A stretch of DNA of 64,000 nucleotides. It comes from Reinekea marinisedimentorum (GTDB lineage Bacteria; Pseudomonadota; Gammaproteobacteria; Pseudomonadales; Natronospirillaceae). The DNA lies in assembly GCF_004341165.1 (NCBI RefSeq), contig NZ_SLZR01000003.1, positions 356,781-420,780 of the forward strand, given 5' to 3'. Each line of letters begins with the position of its first letter. Position 1 is the first letter of the stretch. Below are positions 43,974-53,463 of this stretch, piece after piece. A program made the translations under genes and the position numbers. The notes under the pieces were generated by a model, which was given only the letters and a program-made list of their open reading frames with translations, was not told the origin of the DNA and searched no databases.

Positions 43974-44579
43974 ATGCCAGCAATCGATACCAACCAGCCA
44001 TCATCGGCCTTCTACCACAGTGAATATCGCAATTGTGAAATTGTCATTAATTACGTCGGTGAACAGTATTCAGGAGAGTTCAGGGTTCACGGTAAAACGA
44101 TGGGCAGCAATACGGCTGAGACGTTTGAGGCAACCCTGCAGTCATTGCGTAGCAGTGCCGACCAATACCATTATATGCGTCAGCAGAACCGGGAAGATGG
44201 CGTACTTTCCCCTGCGGACTATATTTCAGCAGTGCAGGCTATCTGGAGGCTGCTGAAGCCTTCGCAGCGGCGGCTCTTGCTTTTTCATATGAGTGCAGCA
44301 GACTACCAGTGTGAGGTCGATCAGCTGCTGGAAGTCGCGGAATTACATTCAACCATTCAGCTGCTTTTAAGTTATGCTGACATCGCCAGAAAACTCAGCG
44401 ATGAACTGGCGTATATTCCGCCCACATCGCCGGCGGTGATCGACCCGATCATTTGCGTGTTGATGACGCCTACCGGCGTTCTGACAAACCGCTCTGACTA
44501 TGACGATATGAGAACGCTACAACTCAGACCAGAGGTTGCAAAAGCACTGGAAAGTATTAATGGATATAGACCTACTTAA
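43974..44579 (+). CDS. hypothetical protein preceding hdfR
   Basis: A 201-residue, probably cytosolic protein with a polar N-terminus (IVINYVGEQYSGEFRV reads as strands) and a helical middle. No known domain is recognised. GAGAG lies about nine bases before the ATG. Its last 20 bp overlap the start of hdfR, so the two are translated from one message and probably linked in function. Divergent from rimK over 161 bp. Confidence 0.7.
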   Translation: MPAIDTNQPSSAFYHSEYRNCEIVINYVGEQYSGEFRVHGKTMGSNTAETFEATLQSLRSSADQYHYMRQQNREDGVLSPADYISAVQAIWRLLKPSQRRLLLFHMSAADYQCEVDQLLEVAELHSTIQLLLSYADIARKLSDELAYIPPTSPAVIDPIICVLMTPTGVLTNRSDYDDMRTLQLRPEVAKALESINGYRPT

Positions 44580-45420
44580 GACATTTTTAGAAGTACAACA
44601 AATACGCCACTTCGGGCGTGCGGCAGAAAACCTGTTCCTGACTCAAGCTGCAGTCAGCGCCCGAATCAAACAATTAGAGAACATTGTCGGTAGCCCGGTC
44701 TTCACCCGCTACCGCAACAATTTGCAGCTTACCGAAACCGGCAGAAGGCTGGTACCGCATGCACAGGCTATTGTCATTGCCTGGGACCGCGCCAAGCAGG
44801 AGGTCTCTCTCGACCGCAGCAACGATATTATTCTTGGGGTCGGTGCTATTTCCGGCCTGTGGGATCTGTTCCTGCAGGACTCCCTGAACGAGAGCTACCG
44901 AGAGCAGCAAGGCATTGTCTGGCGGGCCGAAGCGCAACCGCAGGATATTCTTGTACGCCGCTTACTCGACCGCACCATGGATGTCGCCTACCTTTATGAG
45001 AGCGCGAAACATTCAGATATAAAATCCAAAGCTGTACAGGATATCGACCTGGTTCTGGTTTCCACACCCGGCGTCATCGGTTCTATTGAAGAGGCCCTGA
45101 AGCACTATGTGGCTGTCGACTGGGGCACGACCTTCAATATTCAGTTTGCGAAAACCTTCGGCAATGTGCCGGTGTTAATGCATACCCATCTTTCCAGAAT
45201 TGCCCTTAACTTTCTGCTGATCAATGAAGGCTCGGCCTACCTGCCTTATGAATTGATCAATGACTACCTGGGCGAGCGCTTCCATATCAACCAGGATGCA
45301 CCCCGGATATGTCGCAGAATTTATGCCTGCTATCATGAAGAAAACAAATACGAAAAACAGATTAGAAAGTTCATCTCGCTTTCAGAGCAACAACTTGAAG
45401 AGCAAGGTTCGCACGAATGA
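44560..45420 (+). CDS. hdfR: HdfR-like LysR regulator
   Basis: A 286-residue LysR regulator whose DNA-binding region (residues 1-60; DIDLLKTFLEVQQIRHFGRA, LFLTQAAVSARIKQLE) closely follows HdfR, known as a repressor of flhDC and an activator of maoP in Escherichia coli. The maoP gene is 3.6 kb upstream, supporting the call. The rest is the usual effector domain. The start is the ATG at 44560, inside the end of the preceding gene; an eight-codon longer TTG start is less likely. Its stop overlaps the next ATG (ATGA). Confidence 0.82.
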   Translation: MDIDLLKTFLEVQQIRHFGRAAENLFLTQAAVSARIKQLENIVGSPVFTRYRNNLQLTETGRRLVPHAQAIVIAWDRAKQEVSLDRSNDIILGVGAISGLWDLFLQDSLNESYREQQGIVWRAEAQPQDILVRRLLDRTMDVAYLYESAKHSDIKSKAVQDIDLVLVSTPGVIGSIEEALKHYVAVDWGTTFNIQFAKTFGNVPVLMHTHLSRIALNFLLINEGSAYLPYELINDYLGERFHINQDAPRICRRIYACYHEENKYEKQIRKFISLSEQQLEEQGSHE

Positions 45421-46676
45421 TTGAATGGCTACTGAGTTTTGAAGAGGTTGACGGCTGGCTAAATATTGGCCACATCATCGCCTGGCTGGCGATCAGCCTG
45501 GTGTTTTCTCTGCTGGCACGCCAAGCCGTTTTCATGGCCTGGAGAAGCGCTGTTGCCAATGATCGCATTCTCAGCAACCGCCATATAAAACTCGCGATTC
45601 TTCTTTTAATCTGGTTTACCTGCCTGATGATCCTGGGTGGAAAGTATGCCGATGACCCTATGCGTCAGCGGCTGGTCGTTGCGTTTCAATCGCTGGCGTT
45701 TTTGTCTGTCGCCATTAACCTGGCGCTGTACATCTTCCCGTCCAAAAAGATAGAACGGCTGCTGCTGTATTCGATAGCGCCGCTCATTGTGCTGAACTTC
45801 CTCGATCTGCTCGACCCAATTATTCAGAGCCTCGACAGCTACGCTATCAATACCGGCGAAACGACCATCAGCCTTTACGACATCGTTCGGGTTCTGTACT
45901 TCACCGGCATTCTGCTGTGGTTTGGCCGTGAATCCAACCGGGTGGTAAAACAGAAGATCCGAACCCAAAATAATCTGGATTCCAGCACCAAAGAGATTAT
46001 TGCCAAGCTCTTTGAGGTGGGCTTTATCACCGCCATGCTGATGCTGATGCTCAACATCATTGGGGTCAACATTGCCACACTGGCGCTGCTTGGAGGCGCA
46101 CTGGGTGTAGGGCTGGGTTTTGGCCTGCAGTCTATTGCCTCCAATTTTGTTTCCGGACTGATTATTCTTATGGACCGCTCACTGTCGATCGGCGACTACA
46201 TAGAGCTCGATAGTGGCATGAACGGTATTATCCGCGAGCTGAACCTGCGCGCCGTTACCCTTGAAACCTACGACGGTAAAGATGTGGTCGTACCCAACGA
46301 TGTATTCTTCAGTGAAACCTTCACCAACTGGACGCATAAAAACAACCGCCAGCGTTACGCGATTGAATTCTCCGTCGCCTACAGTACCGATCTGGACCGG
46401 CTGTTCCCTTTGGTGAAAGAAATGCTCTGCGAGAACCCCGAGGTATTGTCCGGCCCGGACTATTCAATTGCCGAACAACCGGATATTGAAATCAGCAGCT
46501 TTGGCGACAACGGAATTGAGCTGTTGATTGAATTCTGGATGGATGCAGTCGACGATGGCGACAAGCGGGTGGGTGCAGACATCAACTACGCGCTCTGGAA
46601 GCTGATTAACAGTCATGGCTTTGAGTTCCCGTTCCCTCAGCGGGAGGTGCGTATTCTCAATCAGGGTGGCAACTGA
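45417..46676 (+). CDS. MscS-family mechanosensitive channel
   Basis: A 419-residue protein with about six N-terminal hydrophobic helices (to ~residue 235), then an MscS core: LGVGLGFGLQSIASNFVSGL is the pore helix, MDRSLSIGDYIELD the beta domain, and the C-terminal alpha/beta domain is complete, ending NSHGFEFPFPQREVRIL. It is therefore a full channel, unlike the minimal one in the rimK cluster. Overlaps hdfR by 4 bp (ATGA), an operon arrangement. Confidence 0.93.
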   Translation: MIEWLLSFEEVDGWLNIGHIIAWLAISLVFSLLARQAVFMAWRSAVANDRILSNRHIKLAILLLIWFTCLMILGGKYADDPMRQRLVVAFQSLAFLSVAINLALYIFPSKKIERLLLYSIAPLIVLNFLDLLDPIIQSLDSYAINTGETTISLYDIVRVLYFTGILLWFGRESNRVVKQKIRTQNNLDSSTKEIIAKLFEVGFITAMLMLMLNIIGVNIATLALLGGALGVGLGFGLQSIASNFVSGLIILMDRSLSIGDYIELDSGMNGIIRELNLRAVTLETYDGKDVVVPNDVFFSETFTNWTHKNNRQRYAIEFSVAYSTDLDRLFPLVKEMLCENPEVLSGPDYSIAEQPDIEISSFGDNGIELLIEFWMDAVDDGDKRVGADINYALWKLINSHGFEFPFPQREVRILNQGGN

Positions 46677-46707
46677 CCCGCACAAAACGTGCAGGCTGGC
46701 ATAGCAA

Positions 46708-47211
46708 TCAGCCGGGTTTGAACCTGGATTTCAGCATCATCAGGCTCAGGTTTATGAATCTGAGCAGGCTCTTCACTTTAGAGCCTTGATCAACCTGAGG
46801 GGACAGCCCGTTCAGGTACGCCAGCGCCTGTTCACGACCAAACATTAACGCCCAATCCCTTGTGTCCATATTGCTTTTGTTTTTTCGGCCGGTATCTGCG
46901 CCGAACTGAATAAGCAACTGAAGGATCTCCAGCTTGCCTTTGAAGGCAGCGGCCATCAAAACGGTATTGTTCATAGCATCGGTTGAATTGACATCTGCGC
47001 CACAGCGTAACAGCGCTTCGGCACAATCGGCCTCACCGTGATAAACCGCCAGCATTAACGGCGAATAGCCACGATGGTTTTTCGCGTCGATATCCAGGTC
47101 AACCTGTTGCGAAAGAAGGGTGACCAGCGCTTTAAAATCACCCGCACGCACACAATCGAAAATATCGGCTTCACTGCGGTAGGTTTCTTTGTAATTGCTC
47201 CAGCTTTTCAC
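46708..47211 (-). CDS. ankyrin-repeat protein linked to catalase
   Basis: A 167-residue protein with three or four ankyrin repeats (about residues 12-125): KNHRGYSPLMLAVYHGEADC, TDAMNNTVLMAAAFKGKLEI and the next one ending in NMDTRDWALMFGREQALAYL. Starts with GTG at 47211. The C-terminal ~35 residues are basic, with a short hydrophobic part, and no signal peptide is seen. It follows katA by 79 bp on the same strand; in Pseudomonas the ankyrin protein AnkB next to katB is needed for full catalase activity, and this pair looks equivalent. Confidence 0.88.
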   Translation of the reverse strand: MKSWSNYKETYRSEADIFDCVRAGDFKALVTLLSQQVDLDIDAKNHRGYSPLMLAVYHGEADCAEALLRCGADVNSTDAMNNTVLMAAAFKGKLEILQLLIQFGADTGRKNKSNMDTRDWALMFGREQALAYLNGLSPQVDQGSKVKSLLRFINLSLMMLKSRFKPG

Positions 47212-47246
47212 ACAATTCTCTGTTTTCAGTTTCAGTTAAATGAAAA

Positions 47247-47277
47247 TTCATGCAGCCGGCTGAACCGGCCGCATGAA
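47247..47277. other. hairpin between katA and the ankyrin gene
   Basis: TTCATGCAGCCGG pairs with CCGGCCGCATGAA around the loop CTGAA, leaving one A-C mismatch. On the minus strand it is followed by TTTTCA after two A, so it may act as a partial terminator that lowers the ankyrin gene relative to katA. Confidence 0.55.
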
Positions 47278-47290
47278 CAGGTTTTACAGC

Positions 47291-48751
47291 TTAGATATCA
47301 ATATCGGTCATTGACAGGCCAAGCGCTTTCGCAACACCTTCAGCATAAGCCGGGTCGGCACGGTAGCAGTTCACAATGTGACGCTTCTGAATCTCAACCG
47401 ATGCACCACCCACACTGCGTGCAGTGTTTTCAAACAGCACCTGTTTTTGTTCCGCTGTCATCAGGTTAAACAGATCGCGCGGCTGCGTGTAATAGTCGTC
47501 ATCGTCTTCACGGTAATTCCAGTTATACGCATCGCCACTCAGCTTCAGAGGCGGCTCGATAAACTCTGGCTGCTCCTGCCATAAGCCCAGGCTGTTTGGC
47601 TCATAGGCTTTAGTGCTGCCGTAGTTACCATCTGTACGCATAGAACCATCGCGATGGTAAGAGTTTACCTCGCAACGCGGACGGTTAACCGGAATGTGTG
47701 CATGGTTCACACCCAAACGATAGCGCTGGGTATCGCCATAAGAGAACAAACGGCCCTGCAGCATTTTATCGGGTGAGAAGCCAATGCCCGGTACAATGTT
47801 GGCTGGGTTGAACGCCGCCTGCTCTACTTCTGCGAAGTAGTTATCCGGGTTACGGTTCAGCTCCATAACACCCACATCGATCAATGGGTAATCTTTGTGC
47901 GGCCAAACCTTACTCAGGTCAAACGGATGGAAGCGATAAGTTTCGGCATCGGTTTCCGGCATGATCTGAACTTTAACATCCCAACGCGGGAAGTCTCCGT
48001 TTTCGATCGCTTCGTACAGATCCTGCTGATGGCTCTCACGGTTTTTACCCACCAGCTCTTCGGCTTCCTGATCCGTCAGGTTTTCAATGCCCTGTTGCGA
48101 TTTCAGGTGGAACTTCACCCAGTAACGCTGATTATCGGCACTGATAAAGCTGAACGTGTGGCTACCAAAACCATGCATATGGCGGTAAGTACGCGGAATA
48201 CCGCGCTCGCTCATCAGAATGGTGATCTGGTGCAGAGCTTCAGGCAGCAGTGTCCAGTAATCCCAGTTGGTGTTTGCACAACGCAGGTTAGTGCGCGGGT
48301 CGCGTTTAACGGCGTGGTTTAAGTCTGGGAACTTCAGTGGATCACGCAGGAAGAACACCGGAGTATTGTTGCCCACCAGATCCCAGTTGCCCTGTTCGGT
48401 ATAAAACTTAATCGCAAAACCGCGAATATCACGCTCGGCATCGGCAGCACCGCGTTCGCCGGCAACGGTCGAGAAGCGGACGAACAAGTCAGTCTTTTTA
48501 CCCACTTCAGAGAAAATCTTCGCTTTGGTGTACTTGGAAATATCGTGAGTGACCGTGAAGGTACCGTAAGCGCCGGAACCCTTCGCGTGCATACGACGCT
48601 CTGGAATTACTTCGCGGTCGAAATGCGCCAGCTTCTCAAGAAACCATGCATCCTGAAGCAACATGGGTCCACGCGGACCTGCAGTTTGGACGTTTTGATT
48701 GTCACCAACCGGGCAGCCATTGGCTGTGGTCAGTTTTGATTTGTTTGTCAT
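47291..48751 (-). CDS. katA: monofunctional haem catalase
   Basis: Small-subunit catalase of 486 residues. The distal histidine lies in [14 protein letters not shown], the active-site asparagine in [11 protein letters not shown], and the proximal haem tyrosine in [31 protein letters not shown] is the classical signature. No signal peptide, so cytoplasmic, as KatA of clade 3. GGAAGGGAC lies directly before the ATG. No clear OxyR site was recognised in the 80 bp upstream. Pairs with the downstream ankyrin gene. Confidence 0.96.
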   Translation of the reverse strand: MTNKSKLTTANGCPVGDNQNVQTAGPRGPMLLQDAWFLEKLAHFDREVIPERRMHAKGSGAYGTFTVTHDISKYTKAKIFSEVGKKTDLFVRFSTVAGERGAADAERDIRGFAIKFYTEQGNWDLVGNNTPVFFLRDPLKFPDLNHAVKRDPRTNLRCANTNWDYWTLLPEALHQITILMSERGIPRTYRHMHGFGSHTFSFISADNQRYWVKFHLKSQQGIENLTDQEAEELVGKNRESHQQDLYEAIENGDFPRWDVKVQIMPETDAETYRFHPFDLSKVWPHKDYPLIDVGVMELNRNPDNYFAEVEQAAFNPANIVPGIGFSPDKMLQGRLFSYGDTQRYRLGVNHAHIPVNRPRCEVNSYHRDGSMRTDGNYGSTKAYEPNSLGLWQEQPEFIEPPLKLSGDAYNWNYREDDDDYYTQPRDLFNLMTAEQKQVLFENTARSVGGASVEIQKRHIVNCYRADPAYAEGVAKALGLSMTDIDI

Positions 48752-48832
48752 GTCCCTTCCTTATTTATAAGTTGTTGTGACAATTACATTTTCAATTTTA
48801 CAGAGATCAACTCTGTTACGGTTTAGATAGGG

Positions 48833-50065
48833 TTAAGGCTTAGCATCACGAACCAGGCGAACCCAGTTATTAATTGAGATGTAGTCCGAAGCCATATCTG
48901 AAGCCAACTCGTAATCTTCCGGGTTCCCTGCTTTCGGATCGCTGCGCTGAGCGCCCGCGCCATGCCAGTCGAAATATTCGGTTGCTTTCGAGTTTTTCTT
49001 ACTCCACGCCTGAGCAAATGCGATGTACGCACCGGTCCATTTAAAATCGCCCTGGGTCGTACCCGTCCAGAAATAGTAGGCATCGTCAATGGATTCAAAT
49101 TGTTTCAGCGTTGTATTGAAGTAGTCCGTATTAATCGCAGGAAACGTGGTCTTCTCATAATCAACCAGGCTCTGCAGCTCTTTCGCGTTGGGCAGTCGCC
49201 AATCGCTGTAACCGGCCAGTTCCGATTGATCGGCGTATTCCAGCGCCTCAACCCAGTTCATACGTTCGCCGCTGTCATCTTTGGCCCACATCAGCCCAGT
49301 GGATTGGTCGGTGACCGTGCCATCGTTATTGTCGACGTATTCCATATCGTAGAGCGTCGTTGTGCCGCGAACTGCGCGAACATAACAACCGGGTACAAAC
49401 ATATTGTCGCTCTTTTTAATTTCTGTACCGTCAAAAAACAGTCCGGATTCGTAGGATTTAATGTGGCCATCGGCAAAGTTAAAGCCAAACACGCCCTGCA
49501 GGCCGCCATGTTTGGTGAAATTTTGTACATCGTTTTTTACATACACCGTACTGGAATAAAATTGTCCGGCAAACGGCATACGCTGATCGTATTCGAAATC
49601 AAAGTACTCAGTATCGATATAAGGCTTACTTGCGGCCAGGCCGCCATCTTCCGGCAACATCAGTTGGCCATCGAAATGCGCCAATGAATACAGCTCTTTA
49701 ATGGTGGGTACACGCCAGTCGTCGTAACCACCCAACGTCATGCTTTCAACATGCTCAATGGTATCGGCAAGGTCACGATGGGTAGTATCGTGCGCTTTTT
49801 GCCACATCAACCCGGTGTTTAAATCGGTAACCGTTCCGTCACCGTTATCTTTATAGCGAACAGCGTTACCTTCAATAGAGGCATCCTGGCCGGTATAAAA
49901 GCTGGAATCAGATTTTGCCAGCACCTTACCTTCGGTATCGTACTGAACCGATTGCATGGTATCGGGCAGAACCGGGGAAGCATCCGCCGCAGCCATGGCA
50001 GCGCCACCAGCCAGTAAAACAGATGAAATCAGTGCCTTGCTCAGAGCCGTTTTCTTGGTGTTCAT
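48833..50065 (-). CDS. exported DUF1566 protein (two domains)
   Basis: A 410-residue secreted protein with a signal peptide ending near residue 26 (LLAGGAAMA). Two DUF1566 (Lcl C-terminal-like) modules follow, each starting DNxDGTVTD..TGLMW: residues ~72-210 and ~248-408, with the WRVPTIKELYSL and WRLPNAKELQSL motifs. These domains are related to C-type-lectin/FGE-like folds and often belong to adhesins or surface proteins. Function here unknown. GAGGTTTACTCAA precedes the ATG. Divergent from a membrane-bound AraC regulator. Confidence 0.85.
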   Translation of the reverse strand: MNTKKTALSKALISSVLLAGGAAMAAADASPVLPDTMQSVQYDTEGKVLAKSDSSFYTGQDASIEGNAVRYKDNGDGTVTDLNTGLMWQKAHDTTHRDLADTIEHVESMTLGGYDDWRVPTIKELYSLAHFDGQLMLPEDGGLAASKPYIDTEYFDFEYDQRMPFAGQFYSSTVYVKNDVQNFTKHGGLQGVFGFNFADGHIKSYESGLFFDGTEIKKSDNMFVPGCYVRAVRGTTTLYDMEYVDNNDGTVTDQSTGLMWAKDDSGERMNWVEALEYADQSELAGYSDWRLPNAKELQSLVDYEKTTFPAINTDYFNTTLKQFESIDDAYYFWTGTTQGDFKWTGAYIAFAQAWSKKNSKATEYFDWHGAGAQRSDPKAGNPEDYELASDMASDYISINNWVRLVRDAKP

Positions 50066-50206
50066 TTGAGTAAACCTCCGTCATTATTTTTGTTCGCGCG
50101 GTCTTAACAGCCACGCTGCTTTAATCTAAGATTTACCGACTTTTAAAGCGTCCAAACGGCGGTATTAGGACGCACTCTTCCAACCTTTTTACTCTTCTGT
50201 GCTTAT

Positions 50207-51469
50207 TTGGAGCTTTTCTTCTTGCCTTTAGCTGATCGTTTATCCTGGGAATTTAGTATCGTTGGCCTGTCGCTCACCGTCTTTACTCTGGTGAATCTGT
50301 TCACTAAAACCCGCAAGCACAACACCGATTTCCTGCTCGCCGTTTGGTTGGTTCTGCTCAACATCCCGCTCATCCATACGGTATTTGCAGGCCTGCGCAT
50401 TGAAGCGCCATTGTTCAGACTACTCACCAACCCCACTCTAAATCTGCTACAGGGGCCCATTCTTTATTTATATGTACGAATGCTGATCAGCCAGGATTTT
50501 AAAACTCACATCAAAAAGGAACTCATTCACTTCCTGCCGTTTGTGCTGTTTTTCCTGATCTTTATTGCCATGCCTCAAAATCACCCAATGATGCCGTTGC
50601 CCAACCACCCCGGGCCAGCATTCGCCCCCCCTGCCAGCAAACCGCTGCTTGCCTTTTTGGAGCCATTAATTCACAGCTTCGGACTAATTAACGGCCTAAT
50701 TTTCATTGGCTACTCCGCGGCGACTGTATTGCTGCTCAGTAAACATCAGAAAACTGTTTCTGAAGTGTTTTCCAGCAACAACAACGAATTAACACTGCGC
50801 TGGATATACGCCCTGCCTACAACCTATATAGTGCTGGTGTTACTAAACTTTATTTACGAAAGCCTGTTTAGCGTGACCGCTTACGCCAACCCATTGGCCT
50901 CTCATATGTTGTCCTTCCTGTGTATCACCGTGCTGCTGTGCTTTTTTGGTGTGAAGCAAAAACCGGTTTTTTACACAGCCACCAGCCCGTTAATACAGCC
51001 TGTGGTGAATCCACCGCAGAGTGAATCTGCACAGCCAGCCCCCGTCAGCCCGGCCGATGAACCGCAATGCTGCACCACGGAAGACGCCGACAATGCCGAT
51101 GAACAAAACTCAAAAGAAATCATCAGCAGGCTGCACACTTACATGGTTGCCGAAAAGCCGTATCAGGACCCGGACTTTTCCGTATACACCCTGGCCAGTG
51201 CCGTCGATATTCCGCGACGCACGCTTTCGGCAACACTGAACAACGGCCTCAACAAAAACTTCTACCAGTACGTTAACGAATTTCGCATCGAAGAAATCAA
51301 ACAGCTGCTTCAGCAACCACAGCTGCAACACACCAACATACTCGATCTGGCCTTTCAGGCTGGGTTTAAATCGAAATCCAGCTTTAACAGTCTTTTTAAA
51401 CAACATTGCGGCGTTACGCCGACCCAATTCCGCAAACAGGTGCAGCACCAACAGCAAATCAGCGGTTAA
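50207..51469 (+). CDS. membrane-anchored AraC-family regulator
   Basis: A 420-residue regulator: residues ~1-245 contain about seven hydrophobic helices, ~260-310 a Pro/Ala/Glu-rich acidic linker, and ~315-415 an AraC helix-turn-helix pair (FSVYTLASAVDIPRRTLSAT and NILDLAFQAGFKSKSSFNSL, then FKQHCGVTPTQFRK). Such proteins sense a signal in the membrane while holding the DNA-binding domain in the cytoplasm. It is divergent from the DUF1566 gene over 141 bp and is the obvious candidate to control it. The end lies 3 bp from the convergent MarR gene. Confidence 0.88.
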   Translation: MELFFLPLADRLSWEFSIVGLSLTVFTLVNLFTKTRKHNTDFLLAVWLVLLNIPLIHTVFAGLRIEAPLFRLLTNPTLNLLQGPILYLYVRMLISQDFKTHIKKELIHFLPFVLFFLIFIAMPQNHPMMPLPNHPGPAFAPPASKPLLAFLEPLIHSFGLINGLIFIGYSAATVLLLSKHQKTVSEVFSSNNNELTLRWIYALPTTYIVLVLLNFIYESLFSVTAYANPLASHMLSFLCITVLLCFFGVKQKPVFYTATSPLIQPVVNPPQSESAQPAPVSPADEPQCCTTEDADNADEQNSKEIISRLHTYMVAEKPYQDPDFSVYTLASAVDIPRRTLSATLNNGLNKNFYQYVNEFRIEEIKQLLQQPQLQHTNILDLAFQAGFKSKSSFNSLFKQHCGVTPTQFRKQVQHQQQISG

Positions 51470-51472
51470 CGG

Positions 51473-51982
51473 TCAGTTGCTGATTTCGTTGTCCTGTTCA
51501 ATGACGCTCAAAAACCGGGCTAAGAGCTGATCGAGTTGTGCCAGCTCTTGCTCTGTGAATTCGTTTGAAAGTACAGCGTGTACGCGTTGTACTTTGTTAA
51601 CCGCCTCTTCAATACTGGCCTTACCTTTCTCGGTCAGCGCCACCAGCTTCACCCGGCCATCGCCCTCTTTGGCTGAGCGGCTGATCATGCCCTTCTCTTC
51701 CAAGCGGTAAAGCGCCTTAGTCAGGCCACCGGAACTGACCAGCATGTAATCACGCAGCTGCGTTGGCGAAAGCTGATACGGCGAGCCACTGCGGCGTAAC
51801 GCTGTCAGCAAGCCAAAATCGGAAGGCTGCAACCCATAAACCGACATGATTTTTGCCCGTTCCATATTGTGCAATGCTGAAATCCGATCGATCCGGGGGA
51901 ATGCGGGCAACAGGTTTTCGTGAGCTTCCGACCAGTTTTCTTTCATCAACGACAGAAAGTTTTCAAATTTCCCGGAACTCAT
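51473..51982 (-). CDS. MarR-family regulator
   Basis: A 169-residue winged-helix regulator. The core DNA-binding stretch is YQLSPTQLRDYMLVSSGGLT with KALYRLEEKGMISRSAKEGD and RVKLVALTEKG forming the recognition helix and wing. AGGAGTAGTCAGAC precedes the ATG at 51982. It is divergent from the Bcr/CflA efflux pump over 141 bp, the standard layout of a repressor controlling a drug exporter; the effector would be the exported compound. Confidence 0.92.
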   Translation of the reverse strand: MSSGKFENFLSLMKENWSEAHENLLPAFPRIDRISALHNMERAKIMSVYGLQPSDFGLLTALRRSGSPYQLSPTQLRDYMLVSSGGLTKALYRLEEKGMISRSAKEGDGRVKLVALTEKGKASIEEAVNKVQRVHAVLSNEFTEQELAQLDQLLARFLSVIEQDNEISN

Positions 51983-52014
51983 GTCTGACTACTCCTAAAG
52001 GTTGATTTAAAATA

Positions 52015-52032
52015 TATCTTGCTGGAAAGATA
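52015..52032. promoter_or_regulatory. inverted repeat, candidate MarR operator
   Basis: TATCTT-gctgga-AAGATA lies in the shared MarR/pump promoter region, 33 bp from the MarR start codon and within A/T-rich sequence suited to a promoter. Size and place fit a MarR dimer site; assignment is by symmetry only. Confidence 0.35.
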
Positions 52033-52123
52033 CTTGCAATCTAAAATATTTACCCAGCAAAAGTCACCCTATATCAATGCAAGTGCTAGCCGAATAAGCA
52101 CATCAGGCAAGGCCCCTTCTCTC

Positions 52124-53296
52124 ATGAAAAAATCCAATTTCGCAATTCTGATGGCCATGGTCATGGCTTCCGGCCCCTTTGCGGTAGACGCCTACCTGCC
52201 GGGCATCCCAACGATGGCTGAGTTCCTTGGAACCGGAATAGACGCTGTAGCGACTACCGTCAGCTTCTATATTTTCGGCATGGCGCTGGGTCAGCTGATT
52301 GGTGGGCCGATGGCCGATAAGTTCGACAAGCGGAATTTAATCATTATTGGGTTGCTGCTGTATGCGGCCAGCTCACTGGTGATTGCGACAGCCACCAGCT
52401 TAGCGGTTATTCAGATCGCGCGAGTATTTCAGGCGATTGGCGGTGGCTTTTCAATTGTCTGCATTGCGCCGCTGGTGCGTATGCGTGAAACCGGAAATGA
52501 AGCGGCCAAGCTGTTCTCACTGATTGCACTGATTATGGTGATAGCACCGGCAATCGCCCCAACCATTGGCGCGCTTATATTGCTGGTAGGCAACTGGCAG
52601 ACCATCTTCTACTTTACGGCGGCTTACTCTGTGTTTGTGGCCCTGCTGGTTTGGCGTTCGCTGCCTAAAAGCCCGGTGACCACCCAACCGGCCGCGGTTG
52701 CCGTGCATAAGCGCTATCTTGAAGTTATGAAGAATAAAACAGCCATGCGCTACCTGGCCGTACAGGCCTGTGGCTACAGTGTAATGATGGTATTTGTGAC
52801 CAACTCTTCGCTGATTTACCAGCATCACTTTGGCCTGAGCGAACAGATGTTCGGCCTGGTTTTCGCCGCCAACACCCTTGTGAACGTTGCCGTTAACCGC
52901 CTTAACTCCTACTTACTTAATAGCATTCCGGCAAGCAAACTGTTGCAGATTGCCATTCTGATTCAGGCTGTTTTTGTAGCGGCCTTAATTGTTCTTACCG
53001 CGACAGATGCCCCAGTTTCTGTTTATGTTCTCGGCATTATGGGCGCTGTTGGCATGCTGGGGGCCATACCGCCAAACAGCAACTCTCTATTCATCAGCCA
53101 GTACAGTGAAAACACCGGTGCTGCATCTGCCCTTTTGGGTTCAGCTCAGTTCGTTGCCGCCTCCCTGGCAGGTGGTTTAAGCACCTTAATGTACAACGGC
53201 ACACTCTGGCCGCCGGTATTAACAATGACAGCTCTGGTAGTACTCAGTAACCTTTTCCTGCCCAGAGCGGCGTCTTCCAAACTTCAAACAGCATAA
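52124..53296 (+). CDS. Bcr/CflA-family MFS drug exporter
   Basis: A 390-residue inner-membrane transporter with 12 hydrophobic helices. The start region SGPFAVDAYLPGIPTMAEFL and the loop QLIGGPMADKFDKRN (MFS motif A) with RVFQAIGGGF identify the Bcr/CflA subfamily of 12-helix H+/drug antiporters. The start is the ATG at 52124, where the first helix begins; 35 upstream codons are open across the promoter region and are excluded. Likely repressed by the divergent MarR protein. Confidence 0.9.
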   Translation: MKKSNFAILMAMVMASGPFAVDAYLPGIPTMAEFLGTGIDAVATTVSFYIFGMALGQLIGGPMADKFDKRNLIIIGLLLYAASSLVIATATSLAVIQIARVFQAIGGGFSIVCIAPLVRMRETGNEAAKLFSLIALIMVIAPAIAPTIGALILLVGNWQTIFYFTAAYSVFVALLVWRSLPKSPVTTQPAAVAVHKRYLEVMKNKTAMRYLAVQACGYSVMMVFVTNSSLIYQHHFGLSEQMFGLVFAANTLVNVAVNRLNSYLLNSIPASKLLQIAILIQAVFVAALIVLTATDAPVSVYVLGIMGAVGMLGAIPPNSNSLFISQYSENTGAASALLGSAQFVAASLAGGLSTLMYNGTLWPPVLTMTALVVLSNLFLPRAASSKLQTA

Positions 53297-53316
53297 ATAC
53301 AACATTCAACAGACAG

Positions 53317-53336
53317 CCTGTTCTATCCGGAACAGG
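53317..53336 (+). terminator. hairpin after the Bcr/CflA gene
   Basis: CCTGTTC-tatccg-GAACAGG is a 7-bp stem 21 bp after the pump stop, followed by TTATTT. It is a moderate candidate terminator in the 167-bp gap before the binding-protein gene. Confidence 0.5.
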
Positions 53337-53463
53337 TTATTTACGGTTTGCGGTCATCTACAAAGCAACTACCCTTTAGTGAGAAGTTTCAACATGGCTG
53401 TACAGCCGCCGGAATCTTCATAAACTACTGTTCGAGAACCGGCCAGACACATACTTGGTAAAG

